A stretch of 64,000 nt of DNA from Proteobacteria bacterium UBA6503 (GTDB lineage: Bacteria > Pseudomonadota > Alphaproteobacteria > UBA1280 > UBA6503): contig DJLZ01000001.1 of the NCBI GenBank assembly GCA_002436405.1, positions 620,713-684,712 of the forward strand. Reading direction: 5' to 3'. How positions within the stretch are numbered: the first letter of the stretch is position 1; each line of letters begins with the position of its first letter. Positions 9,242-17,507 of this stretch are shown here, piece by piece. A program made the position numbers and the translations under genes. Below the pieces are notes generated by a model. It did not search any database, was not told the origin of the DNA, and saw nothing but the letters and a program-made list of their open reading frames with translations.

Positions 9242-11077
9242 ATGACCACCTACAGCCCAGAAAAAATCCGCAACATTGCTATTATTGCTCACGTTGACCA
9301 CGGTAAAACCACCCTTGTTGACGCCCTGTTGCACCAATCAGGCGCATTCAAAGGCCACCAAAAGGTTGACGAACGCGTTATGGATAGCGGTGATATTGAA
9401 AAAGAACGCGGGATTACCATTCTGGCGAAAAACACTGCCGTTGAATACAACGACCACCTGATCAACATTGTTGATACCCCAGGCCACGCTGACTTTGGTT
9501 CAGAAGTTGAGCGTGTATTGGGTATGGTTGACGGTGCAGTGCTACTTGTAGACTCATCAGAAGGCCCAATGCCTCAAACTAAATTCGTACTTGGTAAAGC
9601 GCTTCGTCTAGGTCTTAAGCCAATCGTATTGATTAACAAAATGGACCGCTCAGACGCGCGCCCTGCAGAAGTTGTAAACGAAGTATTTGACCTTTTCGAT
9701 AGCTTGGGCGCTACCGAAGAGCAGCTAGACTTCCCAATCCTATACGCTGTTGCGCGTGACGGTTGGGTAAGCGCTGAAGAAGTAACTTCAGGCGAAAACT
9801 GCGAACCTCTATTTGATCTAGTTCTAAAACACGTACCGTCACCAGAGTCTGACGCTGATGCCCCATTCACAATGCTTGCCACCACCATGGAACGTGACGA
9901 ATACGTTGGCCGCATGGTAACTGGCCGTATTTACACAGGTAAAGTTAAAGTGGGCCAACCTATTAAAGTGATGGACCGCGATGGTAAAGTTCTTGAAAAC
10001 ACCAAAGTAAGCAAGATTGTAGCTTTCCGTGGTACAGCCCGTACCGCAATTGATGAAGCTGTGGCAGGTGATATTGTTTCAATCGCTGGCGCAAGCAAGG
10101 TGTTTGTATCACACACCGTGTGTGAGCCTTCAGTGAACGACCCACTTGATGCGATGGCCATTGACCCACCAACCCTAGCGATGACATTTGGTGTAAACAG
10201 CTCTCCACTTGTAGGCCAAGACGGTGACAAACTGACCAGCCGCGAAATTGGCGACCGCCTAGCCCGTGAAGCTGAAGTTAACGTTGGTCTTGTAATCGAG
10301 CAAGGTTCAACAGCTGAAACATTCCGTGTGATGGGTCGTGGTGAACTTCAACTTGCTGTTCTGATTGAAACCATGCGTCGTGAAGGCTTCGAGCTTTCAG
10401 TGTCTCGCCCTGAGGTTATCTTTAAAGAAGAAGGCGGCAAAAAACTTGAGCCATACGAAGAAGTAGTTATCGACGTTGATACCGACTTTGCTGGCGTTGT
10501 GATGGAAAAAATGGGTCTGCGTCGTGCAGAGCTTGTGAACATGGTGGCTGACCACCACGGTAAGCAGCGCCTTATTTTTGAAGCCCCAAGCCGTGGCATG
10601 ATTGGTTACCGTAGTGAGTTCCTAATGGATACCCGCGGTACCGGTATTATTACACGTATCTTTAAACACTACGGCCCTGTGCGCTCACAAGCGTCAGCCC
10701 GTCGTCAAGGTGTGCTGGTTTCTATGGAAGCTGGTAAAGCGGCAGCCTTTGCCCTTTGGAACCTTGAAGACCGTGGCGTGATTTTTGTGGATCCAGGTTC
10801 AGAAGTTTACGACGGTATGATTATCGGCGAAAACGCCCGTACTGAAGATTTGGAAGTTAACCCTATTAAAGGTAAAAAACTGACCAACATGCGTGCCTCA
10901 GGTAAAGACGAGGCTGTGTCACTTACACCGCCACGCGATATTACGCTTGAGTACGCCCTGACTTACATTGAAGACGATGAACTGGTTGAGATTACACCTA
11001 AGAGCATCCGTCTTCGTAAAAAAGGTCTGGACACGCATGCCCGTAAGCGCTACAAGCGTGCACTTGAGTCAGCCTAA
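9242..11077 (+). CDS. typA: Translational GTPase TypA/BipA
   Basis: Ribosome-binding GTPase of the EF-G class that helps large-subunit assembly at low temperature and under stress. The 611-residue protein has G1 AHVDHGKTT, switch II DTPGHADFG, G4 NKMD and the effector segment EKERGITILAKN; domains II, III and V follow, and the BipA-specific C-terminal domain is intact (ends KRYKRALESA). Length matches the family (about 605). The next gene follows after 51 bases without a terminator. Confidence 0.97.
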   Translation: MTTYSPEKIRNIAIIAHVDHGKTTLVDALLHQSGAFKGHQKVDERVMDSGDIEKERGITILAKNTAVEYNDHLINIVDTPGHADFGSEVERVLGMVDGAVLLVDSSEGPMPQTKFVLGKALRLGLKPIVLINKMDRSDARPAEVVNEVFDLFDSLGATEEQLDFPILYAVARDGWVSAEEVTSGENCEPLFDLVLKHVPSPESDADAPFTMLATTMERDEYVGRMVTGRIYTGKVKVGQPIKVMDRDGKVLENTKVSKIVAFRGTARTAIDEAVAGDIVSIAGASKVFVSHTVCEPSVNDPLDAMAIDPPTLAMTFGVNSSPLVGQDGDKLTSREIGDRLAREAEVNVGLVIEQGSTAETFRVMGRGELQLAVLIETMRREGFELSVSRPEVIFKEEGGKKLEPYEEVVIDVDTDFAGVVMEKMGLRRAELVNMVADHHGKQRLIFEAPSRGMIGYRSEFLMDTRGTGIITRIFKHYGPVRSQASARRQGVLVSMEAGKAAAFALWNLEDRGVIFVDPGSEVYDGMIIGENARTEDLEVNPIKGKKLTNMRASGKDEAVSLTPPRDITLEYALTYIEDDELVEITPKSIRLRKKGLDTHARKRYKRALESA

Positions 11078-11128
11078 TAGGCTCATCAATAGAATTATTT
11101 TAGAATGAAAAACTAAAGGAACCTAACG

Positions 11129-12472
11129 ATGGTAACCGAAACTATTGCCCATCACGCGGCAGATATCCCATCTCAACACGTCTGGATGGCGGGTGCGATT
11201 TTCGCAGCAGCCTACGGCATTATTCTAACCGAGCGTCTAAACCGCGCGATTATTGCGCTACTAGGTGCAGGCTTGATGATCCTTTTGGGTATTGTTACTC
11301 AAACTCAAGCGTTCGCAAGCATTGACGGCAACACGATTGGTCTTCTATTGGGGATGATGATTGTTGTAGCCGTGATGAAAGAGTCAGGCGTATTTCAATA
11401 CGTTGCGATTAAGTCGGCTAAAACAGTAAAAGCAAGCCCTATGGGCACACTGATGGTTTTGGCTATTGTAACAGCTGTATTCTCGGCGTTGCTTGATAAC
11501 GTAACAACCGTGCTTTTGACCACGCCTGTTATTATTCAGATTACGCGTGAACTACGTGTGAACTCGTTCCCGTACTTGTTCACAAGTATCTTGGCATCAA
11601 ACATCGGTGGTACAGCCACCCTTATTGGTGACCCGCCAAACATCATGATTGGCTCAGCTGCGCACCTTAGCTTTATGGACTTCGTTTACAACGTAGCACC
11701 AGTAAGCTTGGTGGTTATGCCGCTAACGCTTATCCCAGTTTACTTTATCTGGCGTAAAGAGCTTGTAACCAAGCAAGAAAACCGCGACCGCATTATGCGC
11801 ATGAACGAGCGTGAAGCTATTACCGATGTTGAACTATTGGTAAAATCACTGTTCTGCATGGGCTTGATTCTGGTTGGTTTTGTGGTTGGTCACAGCTACC
11901 ACATTATGCCAGCCACTGTAGCCCTAACCGGTGCGGGCCTGCTATTGCTGCTTGATAACATTCACCACCACTCAGAAAAACAGCACGAAAAAATTCACGC
12001 TGCTATTGCTGAGTCAGAGTGGGTGACCCTGTTCTTCTTCGCAGGTCTATTCATTATTGTTCACGCTGTTGAGCACGTAGGCATTATCGATATGCTTGCA
12101 CAAGAAATGCTGGCCTTTACCGGCGGCGATAAAAACATGACCATGAGCGTTATCCTTTGGGGTGCTGCTATTCTGTCAGCCCTTGTTGATAACATTCCGT
12201 TTGTTGCAACCATGATTCCTCTAATCGAATCAATGGGCGACACATTCGGCGGTGCTGAAGGTCTTATGCCTCTATGGTGGGCCCTTTCACTAGGTGCTTG
12301 CTTGGGTGGTAACGGTTCACTTATCGGTGCAAGTGCTAACCTAGTGGTTGCTGGCTTGGCCGAAAAAGATGGCCACGCCATTGGCTTCGTAAAGTTCATG
12401 CTTTACGCCTTCCCACTAATGATCATGAGCATCATTGTGGCGCAAGCCTACCTATGGTTCCGCTTCATGTAG
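11129..12472 (+). CDS. ArsB/NhaD-type (ion transporter superfamily) membrane transporter
   Basis: Inner-membrane protein of 447 residues with 11-13 predicted helices. Two internal-repeat signatures of the ArsB/NhaD branch are seen: SALLDNVTTVLLTTPV with GGTATLIGDPPNIMIG in the first half, and SALVDNIPFVATMIP with GGNGSLIGASANLVV in the second. Family members exchange Na+/H+ or export arsenite; substrate cannot be decided here, and no ars genes are nearby. A ribosome site (AAAGGA) lies 8 bases before the ATG. Followed by a long hairpin and a terminator. Confidence 0.85.
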   Translation: MVTETIAHHAADIPSQHVWMAGAIFAAAYGIILTERLNRAIIALLGAGLMILLGIVTQTQAFASIDGNTIGLLLGMMIVVAVMKESGVFQYVAIKSAKTVKASPMGTLMVLAIVTAVFSALLDNVTTVLLTTPVIIQITRELRVNSFPYLFTSILASNIGGTATLIGDPPNIMIGSAAHLSFMDFVYNVAPVSLVVMPLTLIPVYFIWRKELVTKQENRDRIMRMNEREAITDVELLVKSLFCMGLILVGFVVGHSYHIMPATVALTGAGLLLLLDNIHHHSEKQHEKIHAAIAESEWVTLFFFAGLFIIVHAVEHVGIIDMLAQEMLAFTGGDKNMTMSVILWGAAILSALVDNIPFVATMIPLIESMGDTFGGAEGLMPLWWALSLGACLGGNGSLIGASANLVVAGLAEKDGHAIGFVKFMLYAFPLMIMSIIVAQAYLWFRFM

Positions 12473-12490
12473 TTGAAGCGGGCTACGGTC

Positions 12491-12568
12491 TGGGCGAATA
12501 ATTTCCCCGACTTGTGTTTGCATATTTTTAATATGCAGCACACGTCGCCAGAAAAATTATTCATCCCA
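12491..12568. other. Long imperfect hairpin in the transporter 3' UTR
   Basis: About 78 bases fold back on themselves: an outer arm (12491-12504 with 12554-12568, one small bulge) and an inner arm (12508-12524 with 12532-12547, two mismatches) closed by an A/T loop. It lies between the stop codon and the terminator, without a T-run of its own. It may be an mRNA-stabilising 3' structure or a remnant small inverted-repeat element. Confidence 0.55.
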
Positions 12569-12588
12569 GCCTGTAACCCTTAGTCTTG

Positions 12589-12616
12589 AAAAACCCCGCT
12601 TCGGCGGGGTTTTTTG
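12589..12616 (+). terminator. Intrinsic terminator
   Basis: CCCCGC-TTCG-GCGGGG stem-loop (12594-12609), preceded by A-run and followed by six T. Confidence 0.85.
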
Positions 12617-12788
12617 TTGTGCGTTGTATAAACTGACAGTTTTGCGGCGCAAATATGGTCTGTTGTCAGCTTTTAGGGTGTTTTGCACCTGCAGGTACCG
12701 ATTTTTTAGAAAAAACGCTTGAATACCTGTCAGTTAGAAACCACATATCTTCTAGACACACGTTAACTGTACAAAAAGAGGTAACAAA

Positions 12789-13133
12789 ATGTCAGTTGAA
12801 CAAGTAATGGCCCGCGCAAAACGTGCACGAGAAGCCTACCGCCGTATGGTGCAGGATCTCGAGGCCCGTGGTGAACAGACTCTCGCTAAACAAGCAGAGA
12901 CTGCCATGGACCAAATCCGCGTTGAAGCTTTGGCTAATCCCGCTGACCTCCCCAAAGAAGTTGAAGTTGTAGAACGCTTTGGTGGTGTGCTCATCGCGAA
13001 AGAAGATTTACCAGACTATGGCATTGATCCAGCTGTGCTGTATCTGATGAACGACGAACAGAGTTACGATCCGCCAGGTACCTTTTACGGCTTCCCTGAT
13101 GGGTCAATGGTGTTACTAGAACGTAACGTTTAA
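12789..13133 (+). CDS. Small hypothetical protein, first gene of a pair
   Basis: Protein of 114 residues: a basic helical N-terminal half (ARAKRAREAYRRMVQDLEARG) and a Pro/Asp-rich C-terminal half with YDPPGTFYGFPDGS. The ribosome site AAAGAGG lies about 8 bases upstream. It is followed after 15 bases by a 59-residue acidic protein. Codon use is mixed, with CCC and CTC that are rare in neighbouring housekeeping genes. No family recognised; the pair could be an interacting pair, but nothing shows a toxin-antitoxin function. Confidence 0.6.
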   Translation: MSVEQVMARAKRAREAYRRMVQDLEARGEQTLAKQAETAMDQIRVEALANPADLPKEVEVVERFGGVLIAKEDLPDYGIDPAVLYLMNDEQSYDPPGTFYGFPDGSMVLLERNV

Positions 13134-13148
13134 ACGGAGGATAATAAT

Positions 13149-13328
13149 ATGGTTCGCAATATCGACGACTTAATCCTAGATATCGATGAGCAGGAAATCT
13201 CGCAAGTTGATAACAAAGACATTGCTGATGCTCTAGGTATTGATGTTGAACAAGTACGTGGCCGCGAGGATGACCTTGGCTACAACCTTGAAATTGACGA
13301 CGGCCAAGAGCTAGACTTTGACCGCTAG
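13149..13328 (+). CDS. Small acidic protein (59 aa)
   Basis: Short gene read from the sequence: ATG at 13149, TAG ending at 13328, with a GGAGG ribosome site 8 bases upstream. The product starts MVRNIDDLILDIDEQ and ends QELDFDR; it has about 20 Asp/Glu in 59 residues. The middle (DIADALGIDVEQVRGRE) resembles a helix-turn-helix segment, but so acidic a protein is unlikely to bind DNA alone. It follows the gene at 12789 in one operon. Confidence 0.65.
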   Translation: MVRNIDDLILDIDEQEISQVDNKDIADALGIDVEQVRGREDDLGYNLEIDDGQELDFDR

Positions 13329-13379
13329 GTCAAGCATGTGAATTTGACCGATAGTTTAAACGCTGAATAAAATAGCAAA

Positions 13380-13399
13380 GGGCTGGCAACAGCCAGCCC
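13380..13399. terminator. Hairpin between convergent genes
   Basis: 8-bp GC-rich stem (13380-13387 with 13392-13399), 4-base loop. The downstream T-run is poor on both strands, so it may be a weak terminator. Confidence 0.5.
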
Positions 13400-13425
13400 C
13401 TCTGCTTAAAGCGTTTACTCAAAAC

Positions 13426-14157
13426 TTAACGGTCGTTAAATCGCCAGTCAAAGCGCAGTGCTGCGCATAGCCCATCAATATCAGGGAACACGGTGTGGTC
13501 GGTCACACCAAGGGCATAAAGCTCTCGCATCAAGTCCACCTCGCGTGAGACATCAAAAAAGATTTTCGTAATATTTTCGCTCTTAAACTTGTAGCCGTGG
13601 GGCTGCAGGGTAAATACGCTGTTCTGTGCCGGAATACGCGGGCTAAAGGCAGGCGGGTAGTACAAGCGAAAGTCTTTTACTTCAAACGGGTTTGCCGCTT
13701 GACGGGTTGAAATTTCTTTTGGTTTTTCGTGCATCAAAATAACCGACTTACGGTCTTCATCGTCACTCATTACACCCATTTTACGCAGCGCAAATAGGGC
13801 GGCTGTGAGGGGTGATGTTGTCCAGTCCAGTAGGCGTGTAGGCAGGCCGTGGTGGCGGGCAATACACAGCCACTCAATATCAGTTTGAGGCATGTGGCCA
13901 AGGTAGGGCACCGCTTGCGACTTAAACTTATCAAGCAGGCGTTTTTCGTCCGCAGCGTCAAGCTCAGGGGTATAGGTGTGTAGCTCACCATCGCCCATAC
14001 GCATCATGTTCGGGCGGTAAATGGTGGGTAGGGGGTCAAAGTCGTGGTTTTGACCACGGAAGATAAACCCTTGGCTTGAGGTATTGGTATCAGCCTGCAC
14101 GTCAGCGATGACGCTCAGCAGTTCACGGATAGATTTGATATTAATTGTCTGATTCAT
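13426..14157 (-). CDS. FRG domain-containing protein
   Basis: Protein of 243 residues with the FRG domain named for its first motif: FIFRGQNHDFDPLPTIYR near residues 31-48, followed by WLCIARHHGLPTRLLDWTTSP around residue 95, split by a turn, and ALFALRK. These motifs define the FRG family; the biochemical activity is not settled, although FRG domains occur in phage-defence and toxin contexts. The 40-residue N-terminal part contains a helix with IKSIRELLSVIADVQ. It stands alone, convergent with the small gene pair and divergent from the cassette at 14292. A defence role is possible but not shown. Confidence 0.85.
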   Translation of the reverse strand: MNQTINIKSIRELLSVIADVQADTNTSSQGFIFRGQNHDFDPLPTIYRPNMMRMGDGELHTYTPELDAADEKRLLDKFKSQAVPYLGHMPQTDIEWLCIARHHGLPTRLLDWTTSPLTAALFALRKMGVMSDDEDRKSVILMHEKPKEISTRQAANPFEVKDFRLYYPPAFSPRIPAQNSVFTLQPHGYKFKSENITKIFFDVSREVDLMRELYALGVTDHTVFPDIDGLCAALRFDWRFNDR

Positions 14158-14199
14158 GGGTCAACTATAACAAATATCTTATAAATTTCTCGTCAAAAG

Positions 14200-14291
14200 T
14201 TGTAGTTCGCAAAGAAAGTCATATATAAGTGGAGTTACTTATATCTCTTTCCCTTTCTCCCATTCGCTTCCCCTCTCTTAGGAGACGCATT
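14200..14291 (+). promoter_or_regulatory. Promoter and pyrimidine-rich leader of the gene at 14292
   Basis: TTGTAG at 14200-14205 and TATATA at 14222-14227 are 16 bases apart. They are followed by about 45 bases of almost pure C/T (14236-14280) and an AGGAGA ribosome site. Same architecture as the other cassettes. Confidence 0.55.
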
Positions 14292-14759
14292 ATGGAACGT
14301 TGGGCCCTCAAGCGCTATGTGCGCAAAGTGTCCCGTACGGATTATATCCGTGCGCTGGAAGAATTTATTACCGCTTTCGAAGCCGCCTTCGATTGCAAAG
14401 CTCAGGTTGAGCTCAAGGTCTATGATCGACCCATGTGTCGCCCGACACGCCTCGATCGAGACTTTCCGCCCATTGACACACCCGTCAAAAGGTTGCCGAT
14501 GGCGAAAATGCTCACTGCCGAAGACTGGGCCGAAAACCGCGTGTTCGAATGCATCATCAAAGCAGACGACCGCAAGGGCAGCTACAGCTCGGTTTTTGCG
14601 TCGATTCAGGCCGGCCGCCGCTACGCAAAGCAGATTACGTTTTATCTGCAAGGCACTGGTGCTGATGAGCAAGTCAGTGAAGTGCGCAAAGCCAGTGAAG
14701 CCAATACCAATTTGGCCTGCGGCAACGGCAAAGAAGCTTGGCGCAGCTTCCACAACTAA
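14292..14759 (+). CDS. Hypothetical protein in a leader cassette
   Basis: Soluble, mixed alpha/beta protein of 155 residues. The start MERWALKRYVRK at 14292 is chosen because it follows an AGGAGA site; the longer frame only translates the pyrimidine leader. No signal peptide or membrane helix. Codon use favours TCC, TCG, CTC, GAG and CGC, unlike the TCA/CTA/GAA-rich housekeeping genes. The stop codon is part of a TAACGA motif that leads into the terminator. No family recognised. Confidence 0.65.
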   Translation: MERWALKRYVRKVSRTDYIRALEEFITAFEAAFDCKAQVELKVYDRPMCRPTRLDRDFPPIDTPVKRLPMAKMLTAEDWAENRVFECIIKADDRKGSYSSVFASIQAGRRYAKQITFYLQGTGADEQVSEVRKASEANTNLACGNGKEAWRSFHN

Positions 14760-14765
14760 CGAATG

Positions 14766-14795
14766 AAAACACCCCCTCGGTTGAGGGGGTGTTTT
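14766..14795. terminator. Bidirectional intrinsic terminator
   Basis: Perfect 13-bp stem (14766-14778 with 14783-14795), loop GGTT, T6 on the plus side. Shared with the convergent MFS gene, whose stop is at 14800. Confidence 0.9.
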
Positions 14796-14799
14796 TTGT

Positions 14800-16122
14800 T
14801 TATTTAGATTCTTTCTTCTTACGCTCTTTTTCAAGCCAAGGGTCTTTAAGGCCGGCCATTTTAAACAGCTTTTCACGGCGTTTGATGTGACGTGGGTGCT
14901 CAAGCTCAAAGGTTTCAGGCGTTGCAGGGTGCAACGTTGAAGCCATTTGCATTGGGATGTAATCATCCTCGTAGCGCTTGCGGTCGCGGTTTACAATGTA
15001 ACGCCAGATGGCGAAAACCAAGAACATGCTGTGCATGGTGGCGGTGTAAGCAAACAAACCTTGCGTGCCCAAAACACTCATGAATGGGGCAACAAGCACA
15101 GGGCCTGTCATGGCGCCTACACCATAAAGGAACAGCAAACCACTATTCAAACTTACGTAGTTTTCAGGTTTGGCATAGTCGTTTGCGTGCGCCATCACTA
15201 GGCCAAAGAGCGGAATAGCAAACCCACCAAACAAGCAAACACCCGCCAACATCCAAGTGGCTGAAATACCGGCTACAAGGTAAAGGGCAATACCAGCAAT
15301 CATCGACATCACAGTGGCAAAAAGCACCACAATACGACGGTCAATTTTATCTGACATCAAGCCCATTGGCCACTGGGTTACAGCACCGCCAATAATGGCG
15401 GTACTCATAAACGCTGCAACAAGGCTTGATTTGTAGCCCATGTTTTGTACAAACACAGGGCCCATCGCCCAAAATGCTGTGTTGGCAATACCCGTGGTAA
15501 ACGAGCCAACCGCCCCAAGGGGTGATACTTTGTAAATGTTTTTAAGGGACATACTTTCGTGGGCAATAGGCTTTGGGGTTGACGTTTTGGTCAGCGCAAT
15601 CGGTACCAGAGCCAGCGATAGCAAAATAGAAACCAAGGCAAAAAGGGTAAAGCCCATAGGGTCGGCAAGGGTCAGAAGCAACTGACCTACCGTTACGGCA
15701 CCAAGGTCGACCATACGGAAGGTTGACAGCACGCGGCCACGAATTTTGTTGGTGGCTTTATCGTTCAGCCAGCTTTCAATCACCATTGAAAGGCCCGCAA
15801 AACAGAAGCCGCTAATCACACGAATAGCAATCCAGAACACAGGCGTTACAAACAGTACGTGGCTTAAGGCCGCCGCTGAAGCAATTGAGGCCAGCGCCGT
15901 GTAGGTACGAATATGGCCAACTTGCTCAACAATTTTAGGGATGTAACGACAGCCCAATACAAAACCTACAAAGTAAGCTGAGGTAATCAAACCAATCGAC
16001 GTCAGCGAGAAGGCCTCGCTGTTCGCACGAACAATCAATAGAGTACCTTGCAAGCCGTTACCCATCAAAAGAATGGCTGAGGCTAATAGAAGGGCGAAAA
16101 TGTTAATGAAAATATGCTGCAT
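14800..16122 (-). CDS. MFS transporter, YcaD-like
   Basis: Inner-membrane protein of 440 residues with 12 predicted helices. The first helices read NIFALLLASAILLMGNGLQ, and the helix 4-5 region includes GFCFAGLSMVIESWLND followed by RGRVLST; these match the YcaD-like major facilitator group. The substrate of this group is not well defined. The C-terminal 60 residues are cytosolic and very basic (ends KERKKKESK). Upstream, 75 bases before the start, lies an FNR/FixK-like palindrome at 16196-16209. Confidence 0.85.
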   Translation of the reverse strand: MQHIFINIFALLLASAILLMGNGLQGTLLIVRANSEAFSLTSIGLITSAYFVGFVLGCRYIPKIVEQVGHIRTYTALASIASAAALSHVLFVTPVFWIAIRVISGFCFAGLSMVIESWLNDKATNKIRGRVLSTFRMVDLGAVTVGQLLLTLADPMGFTLFALVSILLSLALVPIALTKTSTPKPIAHESMSLKNIYKVSPLGAVGSFTTGIANTAFWAMGPVFVQNMGYKSSLVAAFMSTAIIGGAVTQWPMGLMSDKIDRRIVVLFATVMSMIAGIALYLVAGISATWMLAGVCLFGGFAIPLFGLVMAHANDYAKPENYVSLNSGLLFLYGVGAMTGPVLVAPFMSVLGTQGLFAYTATMHSMFLVFAIWRYIVNRDRKRYEDDYIPMQMASTLHPATPETFELEHPRHIKRREKLFKMAGLKDPWLEKERKKKESK

Positions 16123-16195
16123 GACGTCCGTTAAAAGTGGCTGTTTTGTTATCGTTTTCAGTAGTATGACCTTAAAAAAGGGTAGGGGTCAAACA

Positions 16196-16209
16196 CTGAT
16201 ATAAATCAT
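16196..16209. promoter_or_regulatory. Possible FNR/FixK-like box
   Basis: TGAT-ATAA-ATCA (16197-16208) has the core of the TTGAT-N4-ATCAA consensus, with both outermost bases different. It lies between the divergent MFS gene and the first protease gene. One weak site is not enough to assign regulation. Confidence 0.25.
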
Positions 16210-16269
16210 ATCTCTGCATATACAACATAGTGTTACAAATTGGAACCACCTATCTGAGATGATCTAAGG

Positions 16270-16379
16270 TTTTTCTTTTACCCTCAACCCCTTGTAAACG
16301 CCTACAGAAAGCCCACATTAAGAGGGATTAAATCCATCTTTCATTTCTTTTCCCTCACTCTTTCTTACGGAGAATCTTT
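16270..16379 (+). promoter_or_regulatory. Promoter region and pyrimidine-rich leader of protease 1
   Basis: TTGTAA near 16291 could be the -35; the -10 is weak. A C/T-rich stretch (about 16331-16367) precedes a CGGAGA ribosome site. Same leader type as the other cassettes. Confidence 0.45.
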
Positions 16380-17282
16380 ATGATGCTTCTCATTGTGGCC
16401 TTTGTGGTCGCGCTTGTTGCCATGCTTGTGGTGCGGTTTGCTTATTTGTTTTCCGACCGCGAGGCTCCCTCTGTTTTCACGTACACGTTCCTCGGTATCG
16501 GTATCACGGGTTTTATCCTGTGCGGCTTTTCCGAGTCCAACCTGATCGAAGAAAACGAGGCGCGCCTCAAGCAGTGGACTGCAAACCAGTGCGTTGCACC
16601 CCAAACCATTGCCAATAGTGTGCTTGTTGCACGTGCTGGCGGCGGTCATGGTACGGCCTTTATGATTGACGGTAATACCGTCGTCACCAATCGGCATGTC
16701 GCTGACAGTATCTCGCCCGAAGCCGTTTTCGAAACGGAAGACGAACGAGCCTACAACGGCATGATGTTCCACCGAGCTGATGAAGCTACTAGCCCCGATT
16801 TGGCGTTTTACTACGTCATGGGTGGTGGTGATATTCCTGCTTTGAAGCTGGCAAAAGCTGGCCCCGAAGTAGGTGAGCAAGTCCTGGTTGTTGGGCATAA
16901 CGGTAACCGTGGCTTTTACTATGCCTCGGTGCTGAATGTCCTCGGTACGGGTGGCGAAGACAGCGATTTTTCGCCTGTTTCGCCGCTGACCTCGGCCGCC
17001 GAGTTCGTGCTCTATACCACGCTCAACTTCTTTGCACCGTCATCGCTTGTCGATGAAGGGGCAAGAACCAACGACGTGATTGCCACCCATGGCGATACCG
17101 CCGGCGGTAACTCGGGTTCACCAGTGGTGAACTGTGCGGGTGAAGTTGTGGGTGTCCACTTTGCTGGCCGCGGGATTTATTTCTTCGCGTCTGAGCAGTT
17201 GGGCTTCTCGGTCACGCTGGACGACTTTAAGGCTGAAATCGAAAAGCTACCCCCTGCGGATAGCCCACCGAGCGTCAGCTAA
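16380..17282 (+). CDS. Membrane-anchored trypsin-like serine protease (paralogue 1)
   Basis: Protein of 300 residues with two N-terminal membrane helices (about 1-20 and 33-50), a short linker and a chymotrypsin-fold domain. The full catalytic triad is visible: His106 in TNRHVAD, Asp140 in SPDLAFY and Ser245 in GNSGSPV. This is a trypsin/DegP-type fold without a PDZ domain; the family's PDZ would follow the triad, but the protein ends 55 residues after Ser245. First of three tandem paralogues, each with its own promoter, leader and terminator. Codons end mostly in C or G, unlike the flanking genes. Which side of the membrane the protease faces, and its substrate, are unknown. Confidence 0.85.
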   Translation: MMLLIVAFVVALVAMLVVRFAYLFSDREAPSVFTYTFLGIGITGFILCGFSESNLIEENEARLKQWTANQCVAPQTIANSVLVARAGGGHGTAFMIDGNTVVTNRHVADSISPEAVFETEDERAYNGMMFHRADEATSPDLAFYYVMGGGDIPALKLAKAGPEVGEQVLVVGHNGNRGFYYASVLNVLGTGGEDSDFSPVSPLTSAAEFVLYTTLNFFAPSSLVDEGARTNDVIATHGDTAGGNSGSPVVNCAGEVVGVHFAGRGIYFFASEQLGFSVTLDDFKAEIEKLPPADSPPSVS

Positions 17283-17291
17283 TTCACGAAT

Positions 17292-17327
17292 AGAACCCCT
17301 AGCATTATGCTGGGGGTTCTTTTTTTG
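17292..17327 (+). terminator. Intrinsic terminator
   Basis: 12-bp stem with one G-T wobble (17292-17303 with 17309-17320), 5-base loop, then a T-run. Confidence 0.85.
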
Positions 17328-17413
17328 TGCCGTATTACGTAAAGCCGACGTGAGGTTTATGAGAAATTAGAGCCAAATCAGGGGGTTAATACATCTAATC
17401 TTGCGCTATTCCC

Positions 17414-17507
17414 TTGCGCTTACAACTTTTCGTACATATACTTTATTTATAAATATAGTCTAACTTCTCTCTCTTTTCCTCTTTTCACACTTCTATGGAG
17501 TCCAACC
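17414..17507 (+). promoter_or_regulatory. Promoter and pyrimidine-rich leader of protease 2
   Basis: TTGCGC (17414-17419), 17 bases, TATACT (17437-17442): a good sigma-70-type promoter. The transcript would start in the leader, where 17460-17495 is almost all C and T. A TGGAG ribosome site follows. Confidence 0.65.

Larger units (their letters stand above)
12473..12788 (+). other. 316-base gap: long hairpin, terminator and promoter region
   Basis: No open frame. It holds a long imperfect hairpin (12491-12568), an intrinsic terminator (12589-12616) and AT-rich sequence before the gene at 12789. The stretch 12620-12780 has two copies of a CTGACAG or CTGTCAG word, but no clear operator was identified. 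Confidence 0.5.

Noticed and set aside
12789..13328. Toxin-antitoxin pair
   Set aside because: Sizes and order would fit, but no toxin or antitoxin motif is visible.
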